Source: an uncultured Solirubrobacterales bacterium (GTDB taxonomy: Bacteria > Actinomycetota > Thermoleophilia > Solirubrobacterales > 70-9). Taken from it: a stretch of DNA of 64,000 bases. Position 1 is the first letter of the stretch. Every line of letters starts with the position of its first letter. The translations under genes were made by a program, and so were the position numbers. Below are positions 26,942 through 34,539 of the stretch, piece after piece. Under the pieces are notes generated by a model. It searched no databases. It saw only the letters and a list, made by a program, of their open reading frames with translations, and was not told the DNA's origin. The stretch is taken from NCBI GenBank assembly GCA_903939845.1, contig CAJAIJ010000018.1, positions 124,001-188,000 of the forward strand, given 5' to 3'.

Positions 26942-27700
26942 ATGGACTCACAGCAGGCGATCGTGTTCGGTGGAGCCTCCGGTCTCGGCGAGGCCACGGC
27001 GAGGGATCTGGCCGCGGCCGGCCACAAAGTGACCGTCGCCGATCTCAACGAGGAGAAGGGTGGCGAGCTCGCAGGAGAGCTGGGCGGCAACTTCGTCAAG
27101 GCCGATGTGACCGATCCCGACCAGGTCAAGGCCGCCCTCGCGGCCGCCGGCTCGGGTGAAGGTGGCCTCAGGATCTGCGTCAACTGTGCAGGTGTGGGAG
27201 CGGCAGGGAGGATCGCGTCGGAGAAGCACGGTGCCGCTCCGCTCGAGGGCTATCAGTGGGCGATCAACATCAACCTGATGGGCACCATCAACGTGCTGCG
27301 GCTCGCCTGCGAGGAGATGATCTCCAACGATCCCGACGACCACGGCCAGAGGGGCGTCTGCATCAACACCGCCTCGATCGCGGCCTACGACGGCCAGATC
27401 GGCCAGACCGCCTACGCGGCCTCCAAGGGCGGCGTGGTCGGCCTGACCCTCCCGGCGGCCCGCGACATGGCCCGTTACGGGGTCCGGGTAGTGACCATCG
27501 CTCCCGGACTGTTCGACACCCCGCTCCTGGCGCTCCTTCCCGAGCCCGCAAGGAAGGCCCTCGGTGAGACCATTCCGTTCCCGAACCGCCTCGGGATCCC
27601 CTCGGAGTTCGCAGCCCTGGCCCGCCACATCACCGAGAACCCGATGATGAACGGCGAGGTGATCAGGCTGGATGGCGCTCTGAGGATGGCGCCGCAGTAG
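26942..27700 (+). CDS. SDR oxidoreductase, 3-hydroxyacyl-CoA dehydrogenase-like
   Basis: 252 residues. NAD(P) motif VFGGASGLGEATARDLA (GGxxGxG type), catalytic NTASIAAYDGQIGQTAYAASK (Ser, Tyr, Lys), and VNCAGVG. It is closest in look to HSD17B10-type 3-hydroxyacyl-CoA dehydrogenases, which fits the divergent acyl-CoA dehydrogenase. The ATG has GAGGAG ten to fifteen bases upstream. Substrate is inferred from similarity and context only. Confidence 0.9.
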   Translation: MDSQQAIVFGGASGLGEATARDLAAAGHKVTVADLNEEKGGELAGELGGNFVKADVTDPDQVKAALAAAGSGEGGLRICVNCAGVGAAGRIASEKHGAAPLEGYQWAININLMGTINVLRLACEEMISNDPDDHGQRGVCINTASIAAYDGQIGQTAYAASKGGVVGLTLPAARDMARYGVRVVTIAPGLFDTPLLALLPEPARKALGETIPFPNRLGIPSEFAALARHITENPMMNGEVIRLDGALRMAPQ

Positions 27701-27776
27701 GCATCGGCTGCGCGATCGAACCGATCTCTCCGACCTCGGGCGCGGGCCGCCTGAGGGCGGGATAGCCTGAGCGAAC

Positions 27777-28604
27777 GTGGACCTGCTGCAGAGCATCATC
27801 CTCGGCCTGCTCCAGGGCCTGACCGAGTTCCTGCCGATCTCGTCGTCGGGACACATCCTGATCGTTCCGGCCCTGCTCGGATGGGATGACCCGGGAGCCG
27901 CATTCACGGCCGTGATCCAGCTCGGGACCGAGGCGGCCGTGCTGCTCTACTTCAGGAAGGACCTCTGGAACATCGCCGTGACCTGGACATCGTCGCTGTT
28001 CAGGCCTGAGCTGAGGGCCGACCTGAACGCCAGGATGGGGTGGTATCTGATCGCGGCCACGATTCCGATCGGGATCCTCGGGCTGACCTTCGAGAACCAG
28101 ATCGAGACTGCCGCCCGATCGCTCTGGATCGTCGGGACCATGCTGATCGTGTTCGGGATCGTGCTCGGCATCGCCGATCGCTACGGCTCCCGGGACCGGG
28201 ACATAGGAGAGCTCTCGTTCAGGGACGGCGTTCTGATCGGGTTCGCACAGAGTCTCGCCCTGATCCCCGGTGTCTCGAGGTCGGGGGCGACCATCAGTGC
28301 CGGTCTCTTCCTCGGGCTGGAGCGTGCTGCCGCGGCCCGGTTCTCCTTCCTGCTGGCGATACCGGCCGTGGTGATCAGCGGCTTCTTCCAGCTCTACGGG
28401 ATCCTCTCCGGCGAAGAGGCCGTCGGTGAGCCACTCCTCAACATCGCGGCCGCCACTCTGGTCGCCTTCATCTCGGGTTACCTGGTGATCGCGTGGCTAC
28501 TCAGGTACGTCTCGACCCACTCCTACTCGATCTTCGTCGGCTACCGGATCGTCGTCGGGTCCGGCGTCTTGATCCTGCTCTCGGCCGGGCTGATCGGGAA
28601 CTGA
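27777..28604 (+). CDS. uppP: Undecaprenyl-diphosphate phosphatase
   Basis: 275 residues with about eight spans. The two catalytic motifs are GLTEFLPISSSGHILI in the first half and PGVSRSGATISAGLFLGL in the second. It recycles undecaprenyl pyrophosphate to the lipid carrier used for peptidoglycan and polysaccharide synthesis. GTG start at 27777. Confidence 0.95.
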   Translation: MDLLQSIILGLLQGLTEFLPISSSGHILIVPALLGWDDPGAAFTAVIQLGTEAAVLLYFRKDLWNIAVTWTSSLFRPELRADLNARMGWYLIAATIPIGILGLTFENQIETAARSLWIVGTMLIVFGIVLGIADRYGSRDRDIGELSFRDGVLIGFAQSLALIPGVSRSGATISAGLFLGLERAAAARFSFLLAIPAVVISGFFQLYGILSGEEAVGEPLLNIAAATLVAFISGYLVIAWLLRYVSTHSYSIFVGYRIVVGSGVLILLSAGLIGN

Positions 28605-28625
28605 TCGTTTCCCGCGGTGGGCGGC

Positions 28626-29066
28626 TCAGGCGCCGCCCAGGAGTAGCGCGATGAGGGTCAGCAGCACCAGGATCACAGCGGCCGGGACCTCGTAAAGGCC
28701 CATCGCGAAAGGGATCGGGATCAGGGTGGCGATCTTCGCCCGGGGAGTGAGTGCGATCACCGTCAGACCGAGGCCCAACGCCGCTCCGGCGGGGAAGAAG
28801 AGGAAGGAGCCGGAGGAGTCGTCGACCAGTCCGGCCACCAGGCTGGCCAGCACCAGCGCGATCACGTAGATGGCACCCGTTCCGATCGGTCCGACCGTCT
28901 TCTCGAGTGCCGCTCCGAACAGCCAGATGGCGAGCAGCGAGACCAGGAAGGTCCAGAACCCGACCGCGTACAGACCTGCCACGAAGAAGGCGACGTTCGC
29001 GATCAGCAGGACGATCGTCGCCAGATAGCTTCCGCGTCCGTCCAGCGTGTCCCCGACCGGGATCAA
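28626..29066 (-). CDS. Degenerate rhomboid-like membrane protein
   Basis: 146 residues, five or six hydrophobic spans. The start is TTG at 29066, overlapping the lipA stop (TTGA). The middle (LLAIWLFGAALEKTVGPIGTGAIYVIALVLASLVAGL) resembles rhomboid TM2-TM4, including a segment like the family's LW-FG--E---G. Where active rhomboids carry GASGA with the nucleophile Ser, this has FFPAGAALGLG, and the PRAKI that follows is like PRARV. The catalytic Ser and His are missing, so it cannot be a serine protease. Its role is unknown. It is co-translated with lipA, the last gene of the operon. Confidence 0.65.
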   Translation of the reverse strand: MIPVGDTLDGRGSYLATIVLLIANVAFFVAGLYAVGFWTFLVSLLAIWLFGAALEKTVGPIGTGAIYVIALVLASLVAGLVDDSSGSFLFFPAGAALGLGLTVIALTPRAKIATLIPIPFAMGLYEVPAAVILVLLTLIALLLGGA

Positions 29067-30034
29067 GCGGCGGTCAGGTCGAGGCCGGCTTCCCTTGCGC
29101 TCTCGTCGGCGTGGTAGGAGCTCCGGACCAGCGGACCGGCGGCGACCGACTCGAACCCCATCGCCCGTGCCGCCTCGGCCAGGCGGTCGAACTCCTCGGG
29201 GTGCCAGTAACGGATGACCGGCAGGTGGTTCTCGGTTGGCCTCAGGTACTGGCCGACGGTGAGGATCTGTACTCCGTGCTCGCGCAGGATCCCGAAGGTC
29301 TCGACCATCTCGTCGAACTCCTCCCCGAGGCCGACCATCAGGCCCGACTTGGTGAGCACTTTCCCCTCGCCCATCTCCCTGGCCAGCTTCAGGACGCGCG
29401 CGGAGCGAAGGAATTCCGAGCCCCGGCGAGCCTTGGGGTAGAGCCTCGGCACGGTCTCGACGTTGTGGTTGAAGACGTCCGGCCGCTCGTGGATCACCCT
29501 TGCGAGCGGCATCTCCTGACCGCGGAAGTCCGGGGTCAGGACCTCGACCTTGCAGCCCGGTGCCATCTGGCGAATGGCCCGGATCACGCCGACGAAGGCC
29601 CCGGCACCGTAGTCGGGCAGGTCGTCGCGATCGACCGAGGTGATGACTGCATGGCGAAGGCCGAGCTTGCGGACCTGGTTTGCGACCTTGGCCGACTCGA
29701 GCGGGTCGTCGAAAGTCGGTTTGCCCGTCTGGACGTTGCAGAAGCCGCACCTCCGTGTACAGACGTCTCCCAGGATCATGAAGGTCGCCGTCCCGCGCTC
29801 CCAGCACTCCCCGATGTTGGGACAGTTGGCCTCCTCACAGACCGTGTGGAGGCCCTCGTCGCCGACCATCGCCTTCAGCCTGCGGAAAGTCGGCCCGCCG
29901 GGCGGAGGGACCTTGAGCCATGACGGCTTCCGGGAGCGAAACGGGACCGCCCCCTCCACCTCGACGTCACCGCCACCGGGCTTGGCCCGGGACCTGGTCA
30001 CGTGGATCCTCTCTTCGCCAGACATCTCTTCCAT
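29063..30034 (-). CDS. lipA: Lipoyl synthase
   Basis: 323 residues from ATG 30034 (GGTGGAG three bases upstream); an in-frame ATG at 30025 is the alternative. Radical-SAM cluster CTRRCGFC and the auxiliary cluster in CEEANCPNIGEC, with the C-terminal RSSYHADE that supplies the last cluster ligand. It inserts two sulfurs into the octanoyl chain on the E2 protein. Follows lipB by ten bases. Confidence 0.95.
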   Translation of the reverse strand: MEEMSGEERIHVTRSRAKPGGGDVEVEGAVPFRSRKPSWLKVPPPGGPTFRRLKAMVGDEGLHTVCEEANCPNIGECWERGTATFMILGDVCTRRCGFCNVQTGKPTFDDPLESAKVANQVRKLGLRHAVITSVDRDDLPDYGAGAFVGVIRAIRQMAPGCKVEVLTPDFRGQEMPLARVIHERPDVFNHNVETVPRLYPKARRGSEFLRSARVLKLAREMGEGKVLTKSGLMVGLGEEFDEMVETFGILREHGVQILTVGQYLRPTENHLPVIRYWHPEEFDRLAEAARAMGFESVAAGPLVRSSYHADESAREAGLDLTAA

Positions 30035-30044
30035 CGGCTCCACC

Positions 30045-30821
30045 CTAAGGGTTCGGGGTGAGGTCCGATGCGGCCGACGGTCCGGCCGATGGATCGAGTT
30101 CCAGGGCCTCCGCCAGGTTCTTCGCGAAGGCCACTCCGGCCTCCTCGGTCTCCGGGGAAATGCCGGTCTCCAGCTCGACCGAGGTAACCCTGCAGCCCTC
30201 GATTCCACAGGCAGTGACCTGCTCGAAAGGTTCCAGGTCACAGCTCAGATTGAGGGAGATCCCGTGGCTCGTGATACCCCTGCTCACCCGGAGGCCGATC
30301 GAGCCGATCTTCCTGACCCGTCCGGCGGCGATCCCGTCGGCCACGAGCTCCGCCGTGGCATCTGTCGGGATCGAGTCGGGGTCACCGGTCCAGATTCCCG
30401 TCAGGCCGTCGATCGCCCGGCCCTCGACGCCCCATTCGCCGAGGCTTGCCGCCATCGCCCTCTCGAGCGCTGCGACGAAACCGGCGACGTCGATCCGAAC
30501 GGCGCTGTCCGGTTGGCTCCCGATCCTTCCCAGATCGATGATCGGGTAGGCGACGAGCTGTCCCGGGCCGTGCCAGGTGACGCCGCCCCCTCTCGGTGTC
30601 TCGCATACATCGATCCCCGCCGAACGGTGGCGCTCGGGGTCACCGATCTCGCCCGGGGTGCTCCGTCTGCCGAGCGTGTAGGTGGAGGGGTGCTCGAGCA
30701 GGAGGACGGTGTCCTCGATCTCGCCCGCCCGCCTCCGTTCGACCAGGTCCTCCTGGAGCCGGAGCGTCTCTGGATATGGCCGGATCCCGAGCCAGTCCCA
30801 GCCGAGCTCGGTCCGGGTCAA
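30045..30821 (-). CDS. lipB: Octanoyl-ACP:protein N-octanoyltransferase
   Basis: 258 residues. Family marks: LLEHPSTYTLGRR, RGGGVTWHGPGQLVAYPII, the Lys in RKIGSIGLRVSRGITSHG, and the Cys in TACGIEGC. It transfers octanoate from ACP to the lipoyl domain of E2. TTG start at 30821; its first bases overlap the stop of the hexad protein (TTGA). The gene sits between the hexad protein and lipA. Confidence 0.93.
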   Translation of the reverse strand: MTRTELGWDWLGIRPYPETLRLQEDLVERRRAGEIEDTVLLLEHPSTYTLGRRSTPGEIGDPERHRSAGIDVCETPRGGGVTWHGPGQLVAYPIIDLGRIGSQPDSAVRIDVAGFVAALERAMAASLGEWGVEGRAIDGLTGIWTGDPDSIPTDATAELVADGIAAGRVRKIGSIGLRVSRGITSHGISLNLSCDLEPFEQVTACGIEGCRVTSVELETGISPETEEAGVAFAKNLAEALELDPSAGPSAASDLTPNP

Positions 30822-31183
30822 CTAACCGGCCCCCGTCTGCCGATCTGCCATCTGGCGCCGTCCAGGCCGTAGCACCCGACACACCCGATGCAACCTCTGC
30901 AGTTGACGCAGGCGAAGCACCCGAAGCACCCGAAGCAGCCCAGACAGAGAGACGAGAAGGCGATCAGCGCCGAGAACGCGGTCCCGGCGCTGAAGCCGAC
31001 CCCTGCCGATGCCGCCGTGCCGGCGCTCGCCAGGACTCCTGCACTCGCGGCCGTCCCGGCGCTGGCAGCCACCCCTGCACTCGCTGCGGTCCCTGCCGAC
31101 CCCGTCACCGCGCTGCTGGCGACGGCCCCGGGGTTGCGGTCGTCTCTTGCCGTCTTTCGCCGCCGGCCGGAAATCGTCCTCAT
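30818..31183 (-). CDS. Hexad-repeat protein ending in nine evenly spaced cysteines
   Basis: 121 residues, no family recognised. The N-terminal 25 residues are basic (RTISGRRRKTARDDR). From residue 29 to 106 the protein follows a six-residue period: S at 29, 35, 41, 47, 53, 59, 65, 71 and 77, continued as C at 83, 89, 95 and 101; T, V or I at 32, 38, 44, 50, 56, 62, 68 and 74, continued as C at 80, 86, 92, 98 and 104. Thus Cys occurs at every third residue from 80 to 104, with Gly, Ala or Asn before nearly each. The C-terminus has YGLDGARWQIGRR. The ATG overlaps the E2 stop (ATGA) and the stop overlaps the lipB TTG, which argues strongly for translation. Cysteines might bind metal or a cluster; a solenoid fold is likely. 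Function unknown. Confidence 0.75.
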   Translation of the reverse strand: MRTISGRRRKTARDDRNPGAVASSAVTGSAGTAASAGVAASAGTAASAGVLASAGTAASAGVGFSAGTAFSALIAFSSLCLGCFGCFGCFACVNCRGCIGCVGCYGLDGARWQIGRRGPVS

Positions 31184-32424
31184 GCCAGCAGTCCCGGCTC
31201 CTCCAGGTTCGCCTTGATCTCGGCCAGGAACTCGGCCGCCTCGGCCCCGTAGAGGATTCGATGGTCACAGGCGAGGCTGAGGTCCATCAGGTGGGCTGCC
31301 ACCACCTGGCCGTCGCGGACGGCCGGACGCTCCGTAGCCTCTCCGACGGCGAGGATCGCGGCCTGGCCTCCGTGGATCACCGGGTCGAAGCTCCTCACTC
31401 CGAACATCCCGAGGTTGGTGATCGTGAAGGTGCCGCCGGCCAGCTCCGGAGGGGTCACCTCGCCAGACCTGACGCGGTCGGCCAGGCGTCTGGTCTCTGC
31501 CGAGATCTCGCGCAGGTCCTGGCGGTCGGCATCGGTTATCACCGGGACGATCAGCGCGTCCTGGGCTGCGACCGCGACGCCGACGTTGACTCGGGAGAAC
31601 TGTTCGATCCTCCCGTCGCGGTAGGTCGAATTCGCACGCGGGTGGTGCCGGAGGGCGAGCGCGACGGCCTTGACGACCATGTCGTTGAGGGACGGGATCG
31701 CCGCCCCACCGGCCGCAGCCGCCTCGAAGGCCCCTCTGACCTCGATCGCCCTGGTCATGTCGACCTCGGTGTGGAGGTAGAAGTGAGGGGTGGTCGCCTT
31801 GGATTCGGCCATCCTCCTGGCGATCGTCTGCTGGATACGGCTCAGCTCGACAGTGGTGACCTCGCCCTTCGCCGCCTCGCCGGACAGCGATGCTGCCGGG
31901 GTCTCGCTTCCGGCAGTCGGGGCTGTCGGCCCGGGCGTGCGCACCGCCCTGTCGATGTCGGCCTTGATTATGCGGCCGTAAGGTCCCGATCCCTCGACTT
32001 CGCCCAGGTCGATTCCCTTCTGATGAGCGAGTCGGGCCGCGAGAGGCGAGATCCTCACCCGCTCCTCGGCCGCGGGGTGATCGGAGTAGGCGGGAGGGGG
32101 CGGAGGTTCGGTTCCGGCTGCCTCGGAGCCTCCCTTCGGTTCCGGAGTCTCTTCTACCGTCGGCGCGACTGCCGGGGCCGGTGCGGCTTCGCCATCGGGC
32201 CTCACGTTGGCTATCGGCTCGCCGACCCGTCGGGTCTCGCCTTCACCGACCAGGATCTCCAGCACACCGGCCAGATCGGACTCGTAGACCATCGAGGCCT
32301 TGTCGGTCTCGATCTCGACCAGCTCCTCCCCGACCTCGACGGCTTCGCCCTCTTTCTTCAGCCAGGAGAGGATCACCCCTTCCTCCATCGAGTCGCTCAG
32401 GCGCGGCATCACGACCTCCATCAC
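31180..32424 (-). CDS. 2-oxo acid dehydrogenase E2, dihydrolipoyl acyltransferase
   Basis: 414 residues. Domains in order: one lipoyl domain (residues 1-75, lipoyl Lys42 in EIETDKAS), a Pro/Ala/Glu linker, an E1/E3-binding domain (ISPLAARLAHQKGIDL), and a catalytic domain ending in ACDHRILYGAEAAEF. In that last motif the usual Asp of HRxxDG is Tyr. It carries acyl groups from E1 to CoA. The ATG overlaps the E1 stop (ATGA). Whether pyruvate or branched-chain 2-oxoacid is the substrate is not decided by sequence; lpdA and E1 neighbours do not settle it. Confidence 0.92.
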   Translation of the reverse strand: MMEVVMPRLSDSMEEGVILSWLKKEGEAVEVGEELVEIETDKASMVYESDLAGVLEILVGEGETRRVGEPIANVRPDGEAAPAPAVAPTVEETPEPKGGSEAAGTEPPPPPAYSDHPAAEERVRISPLAARLAHQKGIDLGEVEGSGPYGRIIKADIDRAVRTPGPTAPTAGSETPAASLSGEAAKGEVTTVELSRIQQTIARRMAESKATTPHFYLHTEVDMTRAIEVRGAFEAAAAGGAAIPSLNDMVVKAVALALRHHPRANSTYRDGRIEQFSRVNVGVAVAAQDALIVPVITDADRQDLREISAETRRLADRVRSGEVTPPELAGGTFTITNLGMFGVRSFDPVIHGGQAAILAVGEATERPAVRDGQVVAAHLMDLSLACDHRILYGAEAAEFLAEIKANLEEPGLLA

Positions 32425-34463
32425 CGCACCCCCACCATGGTCGCCAGCGTTGCCTCGACCACGCTCGAGGAATTCGGTATCGCGGCCTGTTCGAGGGGGC
32501 GCGAATAGGGCATCGGCACGTCGGCCCCGGCCACCCGCTGGACAGGGGCGTCGAGGTGATCGAAGGCCTGCTCGGTGATCAGGGTCGAGAGGTTGGCGCC
32601 CACCCCTCCGTGAGGCCAGCCCTCCTCGACGATCACGGCACGGTTGGTCTTCTTCACGGAATCGAGGATGGTGTCGAGGTCGAGTGGCCGGAGCGTTCTG
32701 GGATCGATCACCTCGGCCTCGATCCCGTGCACGTCGGAGAGGATCCCTGCCGCCTCTTCTGCCACATGGGCCATCTTCAGGATCCCGACGATCGTCACGT
32801 CGGACCCTTCCCGCCGGATCGCGGCCTTGCCGAAGGGAACGAGGTGCTCGCCGTCCGGCACCTCACCCTTCACCGAGTAGAGGCTCTCGTGCTCGAGAAA
32901 GATCACCGGGTTGTCGTCCCGGATCGCCGACTTCAACAGGCCTTTGGCATCGGCCGCGGTCGAAGGGCAGGCGACCAGCAGGCCGGGGACATGGAGGAAC
33001 AGGGCCTCGAAACTGTGGGAGTGGGTGGGGCCGAGCTGGTGACCGCCGCCGCCCGGCATCCTGACGACCATCGGGACCCGGACCTGGCCGTTGAACATGT
33101 AGGGGATCGTCGCCGCGTGGTTGACGATCTGGTCGAAGGCGAGCAGGGAGAAGTTCACGGTCATCAGCTCTACCACCGGCCTGAGACCGGCCATCGCGGC
33201 CCCGATCCCGAGGCCGACGAGCGAATTCTCCGAGATCGGCGTATCCACCACCCTGCCCTCACCGAACTCCTCGAGCAGGCCCTCGGTCACCTTGAAGGCC
33301 CCCTGAAAGACGGCCACGTCCTCCCCGAGGACGAAGACGTCGGGGTCCCTCCGCATCTCCTCGGACATCGCCTGCCCCAAGGCCTCCCGCTGTCTGATCT
33401 CGGTAGTCGCCGGCATCTCGTTTCCGAGGAGGGATCCCTCGTCCTCGGCACGCCAGCCCTCGTTCTCCCCGAGTACGTAGAGCCCGTCGTACAGTGAGTC
33501 GGGCGTCGGTTCGGGGGAGGCATCTGCAGAGGCCACGGCCTCTCCGACCGACCGGTCGGCCTCTTCCCTGAGTTGCTCGACATCGCTCTCGGAAAACAAT
33601 CCTTCCCCGACACAGCGACGGGCGAAGCTCTCGATCGGGTCGAGCTTCCGCCACTCCTCGACTTCGGCTTTATCCCGGTAGACCTCGGGATCGGCTGCGG
33701 AGTGCCCGCGAAAGCGGTAGGTGAAGGCCTCGACCAGGGTCGGCCGCTTCTCTTCCCGGGCGATCTCGAGGTGGCGGGCGACGCACTCCCGAACCGCGAC
33801 CACGTCCATCCCGTCCACCCGCTCGCCGGTTACCCCGTAGCCCTCCGCCTTATGCGAGAGCTCGGTCTCGGCCGAATGGCGTTCCACCGCGGTCCCCATC
33901 CCGTAGAGGTTGTTCTCGAGCAGGAAGACGACCGGAAGATCCCAGAGTGCGGCCAGGTTCATCGTCTCGCCGAAGTTCCCGGTGTTGGAGGCTCCGTCAC
34001 CGAACATGCAGACGGTGACGTCGTCCTCGCCCCGGTATCGGGTCGCGAATGCCAGTCCGGCGGCGATCGGGAGGTTTCCCCCGACGATTCCGAAGCCGCC
34101 CATGAACCTCCGTTCACCGTCGAAGACGTGCATCGAGCCGCCGCGGCCGCCGCTGGTCCCGCCCACGCGGCCGAACAGCTCGGCCATCACCCGCCCTGGC
34201 GGGGTCCCGCGAGCGATCGCATGACCGTGGGTCCGGTAGGTCCCGATCAGGTAGTCGTCGGGCTGCATCACCGAGGCCGTACCGACGATCGTCGCCTCCT
34301 CGCCGATCGCGAGGTGGAGGAATCCGCCGGCCTTTGCCCGCTGGTACTGACGGCCGGCCTCTTCCTCGAACCGCCGGATCAGGATCATCTGTCCGAGCAG
34401 CTCTAACGCCGTCTCGCGATCGAGGGCGCCCGAAATGCCCGGTGAGTCTGCGGATTCCTTCAT
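32421..34463 (-). CDS. 2-oxo acid dehydrogenase E1, alpha and beta subunits fused
   Basis: About 680 residues from ATG 34463; the upstream frame is a shadow. The first half is E1-alpha: MILIRRFEEEAGRQYQRAKAGGF, TPP motif MFGDGASNTGNFGE to LLENN, FRGHSAADPE. A linker near residue 340-365 leads to E1-beta: LGQAMSEEMRRDPDVFVLGEDV, DTPISENSLVGLGIGAAMAG, RPLDLDTIL. The two chains are separate in most bacteria. It decarboxylates the 2-oxoacid and reductively acylates E2. The gap to lpdA is 76 bp. Confidence 0.92.
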   Translation of the reverse strand: MKESADSPGISGALDRETALELLGQMILIRRFEEEAGRQYQRAKAGGFLHLAIGEEATIVGTASVMQPDDYLIGTYRTHGHAIARGTPPGRVMAELFGRVGGTSGGRGGSMHVFDGERRFMGGFGIVGGNLPIAAGLAFATRYRGEDDVTVCMFGDGASNTGNFGETMNLAALWDLPVVFLLENNLYGMGTAVERHSAETELSHKAEGYGVTGERVDGMDVVAVRECVARHLEIAREEKRPTLVEAFTYRFRGHSAADPEVYRDKAEVEEWRKLDPIESFARRCVGEGLFSESDVEQLREEADRSVGEAVASADASPEPTPDSLYDGLYVLGENEGWRAEDEGSLLGNEMPATTEIRQREALGQAMSEEMRRDPDVFVLGEDVAVFQGAFKVTEGLLEEFGEGRVVDTPISENSLVGLGIGAAMAGLRPVVELMTVNFSLLAFDQIVNHAATIPYMFNGQVRVPMVVRMPGGGGHQLGPTHSHSFEALFLHVPGLLVACPSTAADAKGLLKSAIRDDNPVIFLEHESLYSVKGEVPDGEHLVPFGKAAIRREGSDVTIVGILKMAHVAEEAAGILSDVHGIEAEVIDPRTLRPLDLDTILDSVKKTNRAVIVEEGWPHGGVGANLSTLITEQAFDHLDAPVQRVAGADVPMPYSRPLEQAAIPNSSSVVEATLATMVGVR

Positions 34464-34539
34464 CGGGCCAACCTTACCGAGCGCCTTGAGCCTCCCGTGA
34501 GAGGCCCGGTAAGGGTCAGCAGTAATGGCCCTTCGGGGA

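Noticed and set aside
30888-31217. A plus-strand open frame with PALAAVPALAATP repeats
   Set aside because: It is antisense to the hexad-repeat gene. The minus-strand frame has coupled junctions on both sides and a consistent repeat register, so I keep that one only.
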